Position numbers and translations under genes: made by a program. The notes under the pieces were generated by a model. It made no database searches. It was given only the letters and a program-made list of their open reading frames with translations, and was not told the origin of the DNA. Source: Zhongshania aliphaticivorans (lineage in GTDB: Bacteria > Pseudomonadota > Gammaproteobacteria > Pseudomonadales > Spongiibacteraceae). From it: a stretch of DNA of 43,048 bases. Position 1 is the stretch's first letter. Every line of letters starts with the position of its first letter. Below, piece by piece: positions 16,579 to 24,451 of the stretch. The stretch spans positions 98,391 to 141,438 of the forward strand of contig NZ_CACSIJ010000016.1 of NCBI RefSeq assembly GCF_902705855.1, written 5' to 3'.

Positions 16579-17237
16579 CCACTACCCCCAAGAATAAACC
16601 CAACACCTCGGATATTTTTGATCAAATTGTGGCCTAATTTTTTTCGTAAATTATGCACGTGCACATCAACAGTATTACTACTAACCTCGTCGCCCCAACT
16701 GTACAACTTCTCTTCTAACTGCTCCCGTGAAAACACTTGACCTGGACGATCTGCCAGCGCACGTAAAATAGCAAACTCGCGACGAGATAGTTTCTGTAAC
16801 TCTCCATCCAGTCGTACTTCATTACTCGCTATATTGATAACAATATTGCCAATATGAAGTTCGGGCTCTCGTATCGGCGTATTTCGTCGCGACAATACAC
16901 GGATACGGGCAAGTAATTCCTCAAACGCAAACGGCTTAGTGAGATAGTCGTCGGCACCGGCGTCCAAACCAGAAACTTTATCAGTCAAAGCGTCCCGCGC
17001 TGTTAAAATAAGTACTGGCACGCCGGTCTGTAATTGACGGAGCTGACGCAACAATACTAGTCCATCAATATCGGGCAAACCCAAATCTAAAATTAAGAGA
17101 TCTAATTGAGCCGCTTCAAAATAACGAAGCCCCTCGGCACCGTTTGCCGCATGATCTACGGCATAACCGGCGCGATGCAAGGCTTTAACCATGCCTTCGG
17201 CTAGCGATATATCATCCTCAATAAGCAGAACTCGCAT
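16575..17237 (-). CDS. OmpR/PhoB-family response regulator
   Basis: The 220-residue protein has an N-terminal receiver with the phospho-acceptor D51 in 'LILDLGLPDIDGL', an 'LILTARD' strand and the switch lysine in 'YLTKPF'. The C-terminal winged helix is complete ('LSRREFAILRALADRPGQVF', ending 'VHVHNLRKKLG'). It is the first gene of the operon RR-kinase-cupredoxin-FTR1-barrel, and its stop overlaps the kinase start. An upstream TPR remnant runs in the same direction. Confidence 0.93.
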   Translation of the reverse strand: MRVLLIEDDISLAEGMVKALHRAGYAVDHAANGAEGLRYFEAAQLDLLILDLGLPDIDGLVLLRQLRQLQTGVPVLILTARDALTDKVSGLDAGADDYLTKPFAFEELLARIRVLSRRNTPIREPELHIGNIVINIASNEVRLDGELQKLSRREFAILRALADRPGQVFSREQLEEKLYSWGDEVSSNTVDVHVHNLRKKLGHNLIKNIRGVGFILGGSG

Positions 17238-17263
17238 GAATTGTTTACACCTTGCTCACGGCA

Positions 17264-17566
17264 TTATTTGTTATTCTTTTGCTCACGCATGAGAATGAGC
17301 ATCTCTTTACGACGCGTCTCATCTGCATAATGTCTGCCTATTCTATTTGCTGCCACATAGGCGAGATTAAGATATTCTGGCGTCTTGTTATCCTCACCGT
17401 GCCCAAACAAATACAGCGCATAAACGTCATTACTATCAATATCCTCAGGCGCTAAGGTCAAACCTTTTAGCAAATACTCTTCTGCCTTTTTATCACTACC
17501 ATAGCCAATTGGCCATGCTGGGACTCGAAAATATAATGAGCCGTGCTTGGTGCGTATACATTGTCG
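17264..17566 (-). pseudogene. C-terminal remnant of a TPR protein
   Basis: Reading the minus strand from the stop codon at 17567-17569 down to 17264 gives about 100 open residues, beginning 'RQCIRTKHGSLYFRVPAW'. The segment 'HGSLYFRVPAWPIGYG' and the 'SDKKAEEYLLKGLTLAP' helices match, from memory, the C-terminal part of periplasmic TPR proteins. The C-terminal 'GRHYADETRRKEMLIL' also fits. The N-terminal half is missing, and a stop codon lies just upstream, about 10 bp from the end of the SDR gene at 17577. A deletion at the boundary of two operons is the simplest explanation. A short gene starting at a TTG at 17473 cannot be excluded. Confidence 0.6.
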
Positions 17567-17576
17567 TCACCGATCC

Positions 17577-18365
17577 CTAGTTCCTAGCGTAACGCAATAT
17601 AATTGCGAGCTGCTTTTTTAACGCGGCAGACACCACCGAGGGGAATAAAGCATTTAGGCTGACGAAAAATCGTTCTGGCCATCCCAAGTATCGATTACTA
17701 CTCTTTTTGCATCTAAGTAGTTCAAGCGCAGCGCGAGCTACCAATTCCGGCTCATCAGCCTTATTGCCTAGCTCGGCATTCATGGCAACAATGTTGGCAG
17801 AATTCATAGCCGTATTGACTGCCCTTGGCGCCAGATAGTGTATCGCCATATTTTCATTGGCAAATTCACGTTGCAAAGCTTCGGTAAAACCTCGCAAGCC
17901 AAATTTACTGGCGCAGTAAGCAGTAAACCCGGCGAAGCCAATACTGCCAAAACCGGACCCAATATTAATAACCATGGCATGCTGGCTTTTGCGCATCAAG
18001 GGCATCAGCCCCTTACATAAGCGCATGGGCGCCAATACATTTAATTGGAGCATTTGCTCTATTACCGCATCATCAGTCTCTGTAAAAAGACCAAATGAAG
18101 ACGTACCCGCGTTATTCACCAAAACATCTACCGCAGAACCATCAGCAATATCTGTACACAACTCAATTATTGACGCGGCCGACGACAAATCCGCCACTAG
18201 ATAACGATGGCTTCGCGGCCTTTCCAAACCATCTCGCAGTGCTGCCAGAGCCTCGGCATTTCTACCCACTAATACAAGCTTATGACCGGCACTAGCGAAT
18301 GCAATCGCCAAAGCACGACCAATGCCACCACAGGCACCCGTTAACACAATTGTTAGTGTAGTCAT
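17577..18365 (-). CDS. Classical short-chain dehydrogenase/reductase of the acyl-metabolite cluster
   Basis: The 262-residue enzyme has the Rossmann motif 'LTGACGGIGRALA' at about residues 8-20, 'NNAGTSSFG', the catalytic serine region 'INIGSGFGSIG' and the YxxxK pair in 'YCASKFGLRGF'. It therefore looks catalytically competent, with NAD(P)H. It is the last gene of a four-gene operon, beginning 28 bp after the diiron oxidase gene. It would reduce a ketone or aldehyde intermediate, or oxidise an alcohol, in that pathway. The substrate cannot be predicted from sequence. Confidence 0.88.
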   Translation of the reverse strand: MTTLTIVLTGACGGIGRALAIAFASAGHKLVLVGRNAEALAALRDGLERPRSHRYLVADLSSAASIIELCTDIADGSAVDVLVNNAGTSSFGLFTETDDAVIEQMLQLNVLAPMRLCKGLMPLMRKSQHAMVINIGSGFGSIGFAGFTAYCASKFGLRGFTEALQREFANENMAIHYLAPRAVNTAMNSANIVAMNAELGNKADEPELVARAALELLRCKKSSNRYLGWPERFFVSLNALFPSVVSAALKKQLAIILRYARN

Positions 18366-18393
18366 GCTTTAGCAACTCCTCATTCTTATTTGT

Positions 18394-19065
18394 TTACGCA
18401 GCATGTCTACTGCCTTCGCGCAGACCAAGTTCTCGGAAAATATTGCCGTATAGAACGTAAAACATTTTTGCACTGTGAACGATCTGTTGCCGATCACGCG
18501 GATCCTCGATCCGATTCATCAAACCCTTAAAAAATTCAACATGCTCAATATCTAAAGCACCATGAGAACTTAAATAGCTAAACGCCTTTTTCGGCAGACT
18601 TAAGCTAGCTTGAATTGCACCGGCTGCGCTGTCGGCTATCGCGATACTGGTACCTTCTAACACCTGAACCATACCGAAAAAACCTATAGGATTAACTCGA
18701 TTGATCGTGTCGTAAGCATAAGCCACCATCAATTCTGTTGCCGGCTCGGGATGACTGTTGCGGACAGCCTCTGCATCCCCACCACAGGCGTTTATGTCAT
18801 TAAGTATCCATTCCTGATGACCTAGCTCCTCTTCGATGTATTCCGCAACAGCAACACGTAGCCATTCGTAGCTTTCAGGTAAGCGACTACCGCAAGCCAT
18901 GAGAAGTGGAACCGTATGCTTTACATGGTGATAGGCCTGCGTTAAGAATGCGATGTAATCATCAAGACTTAGCTGACCACCGACGCCACGTTGAATAAAT
19001 TCAATCGCATAAAGCGACTCACGCGCACCTTGTGTTTCAAATTGAAGCTGCTCATAAAAATTCAT
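18394..19065 (-). CDS. Haem-oxygenase-like diiron oxidase (TenA/PF14518 type)
   Basis: The 223-residue, mostly helical protein resembles haem-oxygenase-like diiron oxidases such as UndA, which cleaves fatty acids to terminal alkenes, and other N-oxygenases. Candidate metal ligands are visible in the segment 'EYIEEELGHQEW' (E75-E80, H83), E137 in 'VLEGTS', and H168, D172 and H175 in 'SSHGALDIEHVEFF'. Positions were read by eye without a structure. It starts three bases after the AMP-ligase stop, so the two are co-translated. The neighbour supplies activated acyl groups, so it probably acts on an acyl or amino-acyl substrate. A cofactor-free fold role is possible but less likely. Confidence 0.8.
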   Translation of the reverse strand: MNFYEQLQFETQGARESLYAIEFIQRGVGGQLSLDDYIAFLTQAYHHVKHTVPLLMACGSRLPESYEWLRVAVAEYIEEELGHQEWILNDINACGGDAEAVRNSHPEPATELMVAYAYDTINRVNPIGFFGMVQVLEGTSIAIADSAAGAIQASLSLPKKAFSYLSSHGALDIEHVEFFKGLMNRIEDPRDRQQIVHSAKMFYVLYGNIFRELGLREGSRHAA

Positions 19066-19068
19066 TTT

Positions 19069-20625
19069 TTACTCCTTTGCCACCGTCACATCAGCGGAGT
19101 TTGTACTACGTATTAGTTCTGGATAATCGCAATAACATGTATCGGCTAAACCGCTGTAATGCATTAAAATTTCATGCCTACGTAATCGCCCATTAGCGGT
19201 TAACAAATCATTTTCAGCACTAAGCGGCACCGGCAGTTGTACCCAGCGCTTAATTTGCGCGTAATCGGGTAGCACACTGTTGCACATACTAATTTCGTGA
19301 TCGATTTGCTCGTGGCTGGCATGTGGCGAGGGGTAGATCAATGCGCTGCAATACGCTTGATCGTCGCCAATAACCATACATTGCAGAATACTTGGTTGAG
19401 CTAATAACTCGCTCTCTGGCCATTCCGGTGAAATATTTCTACCGTAGCTATTTACTAGTACGTTCTTACTGCGGCCATGCAGCCACAAAAACCCGTCATC
19501 ATCTATTTCGCCAAGATCGCCGGTTGCAACTTCAGTAGGGACAGGCACACAGTGTTCTTTTTGAAGATAACCTTGGTAAACATTGCCGCCAACTACCAAC
19601 TCAGACCGAGCAGTATGGACTACACAGTGCGTCAACACTTTGCCCGCAGAACCTAGCTTATCTGCACCCGGCCTATTAACACTAACCACCGATCCGCATT
19701 CAGATAAGCCATAACCTTCATAAACCGGTAGACCGAGTTGTCTGCCGCGCTTAATTAAATCAGGCGCTACTCTCGCGCCGCCAACAGCGAGGAATTTCAG
19801 GCTTGCTGGCGCAGGCCATTTTCCAGATTCCCGTGCGCTAATCAGGCCTTTTAATATTTGCGGCAGCAATACCGCGCTATCTGGTTTTGCTGCGGTCAAG
19901 GTAGACTCGAGTGCTTGAATATCTAGGCCTGAGCTTCCCGCCCAACCTAAGGTCGCTAAGCTGGGCAGCATCACTTCGGCACCGCGCAAAAGCGCGCTAT
20001 ACACGCCAGCTACATTTTCCAGAAGCGTCGCCAGTGGTAAAACCGCGAGATGCCGATGCAGCGGTGTATCTTTGAGCGCATCATTCAGTGCGCTGGCAGT
20101 TGCGTACTGGGCTGCTACAGATAAACACACACCTTTAGGGTGACCAGTTGATCCCGATGTATAGGTGATTTTTGCGGTGTTGTCTGGCAATAAAAAGCTA
20201 TCGAGTAGCGGACATAAACGAAACGCACTGATGCTTGTTAGGCTAGCAAAAGTCACTGCCCCGCCCGAAAGCCGCGCACCAAATAAGGTGGCGCAGGTGG
20301 AAGCGAAGCCGTCTCGGTCGCTCAGCAATGCATCTACACCACTACTTTCAACGGCGTGACGCATTTGCTGTGGTGTAAAAAAGCCAGGTAGCGGAATGAG
20401 GGGGACACCCGCTAACTGGCAAGCTAAATCTACAATAATCCATTCTGGTCCGTTGTCTGCCGCAAGACCTACGCGCTCAATACCCAAGGTAGTAAGTTCG
20501 TCCGCGAGCATGTGCACCGCAGCCAGCATGCCACTATAGCTAAACGCGCTATTATCTCCGCGAAGTGCCGGTAGATCGCCAGAGTTTGAAGCAAACCCCT
20601 GCAGCGCATGAATGATCTTACTCAT
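19069..20625 (-). CDS. AMP-dependent acyl/aryl ligase of the acyl-metabolite cluster
   Basis: The ANL-superfamily protein has 518 residues from the ATG at 20625. It has the ATP loop 'TYTSGSTGHPKGV', then 'YEGYGLSECGSV' and 'TGDLGEIDDDGFLWLHGRSK'. It would adenylate a carboxylic acid and load it on CoA or another carrier. The C-terminal motif that normally holds the adenylation lysine reads 'LLTANGRLRRHEI', with Arg at the usual Lys position, so its second-half activity may be altered. Its start overlaps the stop of the preceding gene by eight bases (ATGAGTAA). The substrate is unknown; long-chain acyl is a guess from the neighbours. Confidence 0.85.
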   Translation of the reverse strand: MSKIIHALQGFASNSGDLPALRGDNSAFSYSGMLAAVHMLADELTTLGIERVGLAADNGPEWIIVDLACQLAGVPLIPLPGFFTPQQMRHAVESSGVDALLSDRDGFASTCATLFGARLSGGAVTFASLTSISAFRLCPLLDSFLLPDNTAKITYTSGSTGHPKGVCLSVAAQYATASALNDALKDTPLHRHLAVLPLATLLENVAGVYSALLRGAEVMLPSLATLGWAGSSGLDIQALESTLTAAKPDSAVLLPQILKGLISARESGKWPAPASLKFLAVGGARVAPDLIKRGRQLGLPVYEGYGLSECGSVVSVNRPGADKLGSAGKVLTHCVVHTARSELVVGGNVYQGYLQKEHCVPVPTEVATGDLGEIDDDGFLWLHGRSKNVLVNSYGRNISPEWPESELLAQPSILQCMVIGDDQAYCSALIYPSPHASHEQIDHEISMCNSVLPDYAQIKRWVQLPVPLSAENDLLTANGRLRRHEILMHYSGLADTCYCDYPELIRSTNSADVTVAKE

Positions 20626-21346
20626 ACAGAGCTCGCAAGCCGTGGTCGTCCACATTGCTCAATTGTGCATCACAGCCGCCGAGTAGCATGGCGGTCATGG
20701 GCTGTTTGGCAAAGATGTCGATAGCACTGCGGGCATTCACCGCAATGACGGTGGGTTTGGTGTCGTAATAGGTGCCCCAGTCGGCTAGCTGCACACCTAA
20801 ACGGCGGCCATCGGCTTCGCACAGGGTGTATTGTTCTACACGCAGGCGGCGAAGTAATTTTTGCACCTCTGGCGTTGCGGTAAATACGGCCCACTCGGCG
20901 CCTGAGCGGCAAATTAGCGATGCCAAGGCAATAAACAGCATTTGGCTGCTACCGCGCCATGTTGAGACGAGGTTACCAATTTCAACCAAGCTTGTGCGCT
21001 GAACTTCGTTACCTAATAAGTTAGCCAGCAACACTTCGGCAGGTTGATCCATATATTGCTCTACAAACAGCGCGTGCCCGTGAATACCGCGACGCATTCC
21101 AAGCACCCCCGCTATACCACTACGCGAGCGCATGAGTAAGAAAACAGGCAAAAACTCTCTAAGCTTTGCGCCGTAGGCAGCCGAGAACTTGTTTGCAATA
21201 TAGGCCTCTATCTCTGCCCGCTCCGGCGCATCACGGCCAATAATATTAAGCTGTGGGGTTGCCTCTAGAGCTTCACCGGTCTGAGGGCTCGTATAAGCGG
21301 TACTACCTAAATCGTTGTTTACCACATCTATTTGAGTTGAATACAC
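20618..21346 (-). CDS. 'Thermostable hemolysin' family protein, probable acyltransferase-fold enzyme
   Basis: The 242-residue protein matches, by its central pattern, the family named thermostable hemolysin (PF12261): 'LFVEQYMDQPAEV', 'VEIGNLVSTWRG' and 'WAVFTATPEVQKLLRRL'. This fold is related to GNAT acetyltransferases and LuxI-type synthases, so an acyl-transfer role is more likely than lysis. There is no signal peptide. It starts with GTG at 21346 with a weak AAAGG site and is the first gene of the four-gene operon. It probably uses the acyl chain activated by the downstream ligase, or makes an acylated product. The hemolysin name comes from old Vibrio work and should not be read as function here. 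Confidence 0.75.
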   Translation of the reverse strand: MYSTQIDVVNNDLGSTAYTSPQTGEALEATPQLNIIGRDAPERAEIEAYIANKFSAAYGAKLREFLPVFLLMRSRSGIAGVLGMRRGIHGHALFVEQYMDQPAEVLLANLLGNEVQRTSLVEIGNLVSTWRGSSQMLFIALASLICRSGAEWAVFTATPEVQKLLRRLRVEQYTLCEADGRRLGVQLADWGTYYDTKPTVIAVNARSAIDIFAKQPMTAMLLGGCDAQLSNVDDHGLRALYE

Positions 21347-21481
21347 CTTTGCGCCCTCACATTAGATTTCCATGCTCGTAGCGTACAGCGCCATCTTTAA
21401 GGAAAACTTAAGAAAAACCAGGCACCCCCAAAAGAACGAGAATCCACCGCGAATAAGAGGCGAAAAAGAAATAGTGTATTT

Positions 21482-21509
21482 TTGACACAATTTGTTAGAG
21501 TATTAAACT
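21482..21509 (+). promoter_or_regulatory. Predicted sigma-70 promoter of the molybdopterin oxidoreductase gene
   Basis: TTGACA (21482-21487), a consensus -35 box, is followed after 16 bp by TAAACT (21504-21509). It lies 67 bp ahead of the ATG at 21576, in the 229-bp region shared with the divergent acyl-metabolite operon. Only the boxes are seen; no operator was found. Confidence 0.6.
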
Positions 21510-21575
21510 GAGAATTAATAATGTCGGTTAAATGATCCCGCCAGCCAATAACAATAACGTCGTCGAGGGAATAAA

Positions 21576-23738
21576 ATGAAAACCAGCTACACAGTGTGCG
21601 GCATTTGCGAACAGGGCTGCGGGCTAAAAGTCACAGCGGAAAACAATACGGTTATCAAAATAGAGCCCGACAAGGACAATGCCTTCAGCTGGCGGGACTA
21701 CTGTATAAAAGGGGCGAAATCTCATCTCGCCTTAAATCACGAAAAGCGCATTACCAAACCCATGAAGCGCGTTGGTGACCGCTACATAGAGACCAGTTAC
21801 GAAGAAGCGATAGCCGATATTGGCTCGCGTTTAAACAGCATTATCGATAACCACGGTGCAAACGCTGTTGGCAGCTATACCGGAAACCCCAATGGCTTCA
21901 ACTTCGGTGGCGCGCTATTCTTCTCAATGTTCCTCGACGCCATCGGCACCGAAAACCGGTTTTGGGTCGCCTCTGTTGATCAAAATGCGTTGCATGTTGT
22001 GTCAGAAAATCTTTACGGCAATCCCTGGGTAAGCTTACAACCAGATATAGACCACTGTGATTACTACCTGCCAATCGGCACCAACCCGCAAATTAGCGGA
22101 ATGTGTTGGATAGGTTATTCACCCGACGGCTGGAAACGCATACTTGCCCGTAAAGACACCGGTGCAGAACTTGTCGTTGTAGACCCTCGCAAGACCGAAT
22201 GCGCATCCAAAGCCAGCCAACATATTGCGCCTCTGCCAGAGTCTGACTGGGCGCTATTATTAGCCATCATCAAAATCATCTTCGACAATGAATGGGACAA
22301 TGCCCCCAAACAATATCTAGATGGTTTAGCGACGCTTAAAAGCCACGCACAAAGCGCCGATTTACAGGCTCTTAGCCAGCTCTGCGACATACCAAAAGAC
22401 ACCATTTTTTCACTTGCCGAGCAATTCGCTAAGGCTCCACGAGCAATGGCAATCGGCCGAACCGGCGTTAGCCAAGGTCGCAACGGCGTCCTAGCGCTGT
22501 GGCTAGTGCAGGCATTAAATTTAATTACTAATCGGGTAGAGCAAGAGGGCGGCATTTATTACGCCGCCGGTATTCTAGACTTTTTAAAAGCGGGCGATGC
22601 CCTGTTTCCACCCTCAGACGCAATTAGCCGCCTACGGGGCAACAAAAATATCGCCGGCTCCCACAGTATTGCAGAACTCCCCGACGAAATTACCACCCCC
22701 GGCGAAGGCCAAATACGCGCCTTAATTATGAATAGCGGCAACCCCGTTGTTTCCGGGCCCGAAGGCGACAAACTCGATGCCGCGCTTTCACAATTAGAAT
22801 GCTTTGTTGTGATCGATCATTTTCAGCGTGAAAGTCACCGCCACGCAGATTGGCTCATTCCAGGCGATCACTTTCTCGAGCGCACCGACATCAATCCCTT
22901 GTTGCAAGCACTCAGCCCCTCGCCGCGCGCGCAAATGAGCCGCGCCGCTGTAGAAATTCCAGATGGCATGCGCTACGAGTGGGAATTTTTACGCGACCTC
23001 GCCATTGCAATGAATAAGCCTTTTGTAATGGGTAAGCAATGGTTAAACCCAGTCGTCAAAGCCAGCATAAAACTAGCCACGTGGACAGGCAAAAAGAATT
23101 ACGGCTTTTCCCCGATATGGCTATCACGAGTCCTCATTCGATCCGGTGGCAGGTTTAAATGGAAAGATATACAAAATGCCCAACATGGACTTGGCGACGT
23201 CAACACTCGACCAGAATTTGGTGCACTATTCAAAAAACTCACTACCGCCAGCGGCAAAGTAAATATCGCACCACCGCCATTTATTGAGCTGCTAGACAAA
23301 CGCGTCAATGAAACCCCAGAAGATACCTCGACATACCCTTTGCAGTTGATCGGCAGACGGCGAATGAAAATGATGAATTCTTGGTCAGTAGAAACTAGCA
23401 TGACCGGCATGAAAGAACAGGAAATGAGCGGTGACACCATCGAAATTAATACTGAGGACGCTAAAAGATTTGGCATTAACGACGGCCAACTTGTTACTGT
23501 CAGCTCAGCGAGCAATCAATTACAAGCCAAGGCAAAACTATCTACCGACATTCGCCGCGGCGTCGCGGTAATGGAGCATGGCTGGGGCTATCGCACCTTC
23601 GATCCTAAAACAGGGGAAGGCACATACAATGGCGGCGTGAACAGAAATATTTTGGTATCTAACACTGACGTAGATCCGCTGTCGCGGGTGCCGAGATTAA
23701 ATGGAACGCGGGTTAATGTGTTTAGCGCCATTTCCTAG
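21576..23738 (+). CDS. Molybdopterin-dependent oxidoreductase, DMSO-reductase superfamily
   Basis: The 720-residue protein has an N-terminal [4Fe-4S] cluster motif (C8, C11, C15 and C43) and the full catalytic and molybdopterin-dinucleotide domains: 'NPNGFNFGG' region, 'VVVDPRKTECA', 'AIGRTGVSQGRNG' and 'IMNSGNPVVSGPEGDKLD', with a C-terminal cap. There is no twin-arginine signal, so it is cytoplasmic. The Mo ligand position cannot be fixed; the segment 'SVDQNALHVVSENLYGN' is the candidate. No electron-transfer subunit is next to it. The substrate is unknown. It is divergent from the acyl-metabolite operon, with a consensus-like promoter. Confidence 0.88.
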   Translation: MKTSYTVCGICEQGCGLKVTAENNTVIKIEPDKDNAFSWRDYCIKGAKSHLALNHEKRITKPMKRVGDRYIETSYEEAIADIGSRLNSIIDNHGANAVGSYTGNPNGFNFGGALFFSMFLDAIGTENRFWVASVDQNALHVVSENLYGNPWVSLQPDIDHCDYYLPIGTNPQISGMCWIGYSPDGWKRILARKDTGAELVVVDPRKTECASKASQHIAPLPESDWALLLAIIKIIFDNEWDNAPKQYLDGLATLKSHAQSADLQALSQLCDIPKDTIFSLAEQFAKAPRAMAIGRTGVSQGRNGVLALWLVQALNLITNRVEQEGGIYYAAGILDFLKAGDALFPPSDAISRLRGNKNIAGSHSIAELPDEITTPGEGQIRALIMNSGNPVVSGPEGDKLDAALSQLECFVVIDHFQRESHRHADWLIPGDHFLERTDINPLLQALSPSPRAQMSRAAVEIPDGMRYEWEFLRDLAIAMNKPFVMGKQWLNPVVKASIKLATWTGKKNYGFSPIWLSRVLIRSGGRFKWKDIQNAQHGLGDVNTRPEFGALFKKLTTASGKVNIAPPPFIELLDKRVNETPEDTSTYPLQLIGRRRMKMMNSWSVETSMTGMKEQEMSGDTIEINTEDAKRFGINDGQLVTVSSASNQLQAKAKLSTDIRRGVAVMEHGWGYRTFDPKTGEGTYNGGVNRNILVSNTDVDPLSRVPRLNGTRVNVFSAIS

Positions 23739-23751
23739 CAAAACGAATAAC

Positions 23752-23785
23752 TGTATATAAAACAAAAACGCCGCTTATTAGCGGC
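23752..23785 (-). terminator. Intrinsic terminator of the envelope operon
   Basis: On the minus strand GCCGCT-AATA-AGCGGC (stem 23770-23775/23780-23785) is followed by GTTTTTGTTTTATATA. The stem of six GC-rich pairs with a long T-tract fits a terminator for the genes that end at 23818. The T-tract is absent on the plus strand. Confidence 0.75.
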
Positions 23786-23817
23786 AAAAATGCTTGCTTA
23801 CTAAATACCAAAACTTA

Positions 23818-24435
23818 CTATTGAAAATACATCTTGGCACCTAAGCCAATAACATCAACATCGACATCGTCTAACTGGTAACGATCAAAAGTAGCAGTAA
23901 TTTGAAAAGCAGAGCTGGCATTGAAAGCGGCACCAAAACCAAAATAAACATCTCTTCCATCATCATTGCCGGACCCACCATCGACAGAATCACTTATCGA
24001 GAATTCAGAGTCCCAGCTCAAAAAACCCAATCTAGCGGTCAAGGAAAAACCCGGAGAAAGGGCCTGAGAAAATAGAAATCCTGCAAATATACCGTCGGTT
24101 TCAATTGAAGATTCTACTTTACCCGGAGCGTAAAAAACGGTTCCATCAGAGTTGCCATCGCCACTCACTTCACCCAGATCGATATACCCCCCTTCGACAG
24201 CAAAGTTATTACTGAAACGATAGCCTAAACCAAAGGCAAAGCCTTCACCTTCGTTATCATAAGCAAATGATGACAAGCTGCCATCATCTAGGATGCTTCG
24301 CATCTCGTTTTCAGAAACGTCGTAGTCCGCTAGCAATACTTGTGCGATTAAATAACCGGCACCCTGCTCCGCATAAGACGCAGTGGAATATGCCGCAAGA
24401 ACGCCGGCTGCTATCATTACTTTTACTTTCTTCAT
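23818..24435 (-). CDS. Outer-membrane beta-barrel protein (OmpA-like N-terminal type)
   Basis: The 205-residue protein has a signal peptide ending 'ASYA|EQGAGYLIA'. Strand-like segments follow, 'FGLGYRFSNNFAVEGGYIDL', then 'FSLTARLGFLSWDSEF' and 'DVYFGFGAAFNASSAFQIT', closing with 'VIGLGAKMYF'. This is the general pattern of an eight-stranded barrel such as OmpW/OmpA-type proteins. It starts 16 bp after the CsgG-domain gene and ends the six-gene envelope operon at a terminator. Its role there is unknown. Confidence 0.75.
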   Translation of the reverse strand: MKKVKVMIAAGVLAAYSTASYAEQGAGYLIAQVLLADYDVSENEMRSILDDGSLSSFAYDNEGEGFAFGLGYRFSNNFAVEGGYIDLGEVSGDGNSDGTVFYAPGKVESSIETDGIFAGFLFSQALSPGFSLTARLGFLSWDSEFSISDSVDGGSGNDDGRDVYFGFGAAFNASSAFQITATFDRYQLDDVDVDVIGLGAKMYFQ

Positions 24436-24451
24436 ACTATTTACCTATCGA

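Noticed and set aside
17252-17455. 67-residue hydrophobic plus-strand ORF
   Set aside because: It lies antisense to the TPR remnant and lacks a ribosome site; the hydrophobicity is a by-product of the opposite strand.
20618-21346. Reading the first cluster gene as a secreted hemolytic toxin
   Set aside because: There is no signal peptide or pore-forming feature, and the gene is in an operon with three biosynthetic-type enzymes. The family name is historical.
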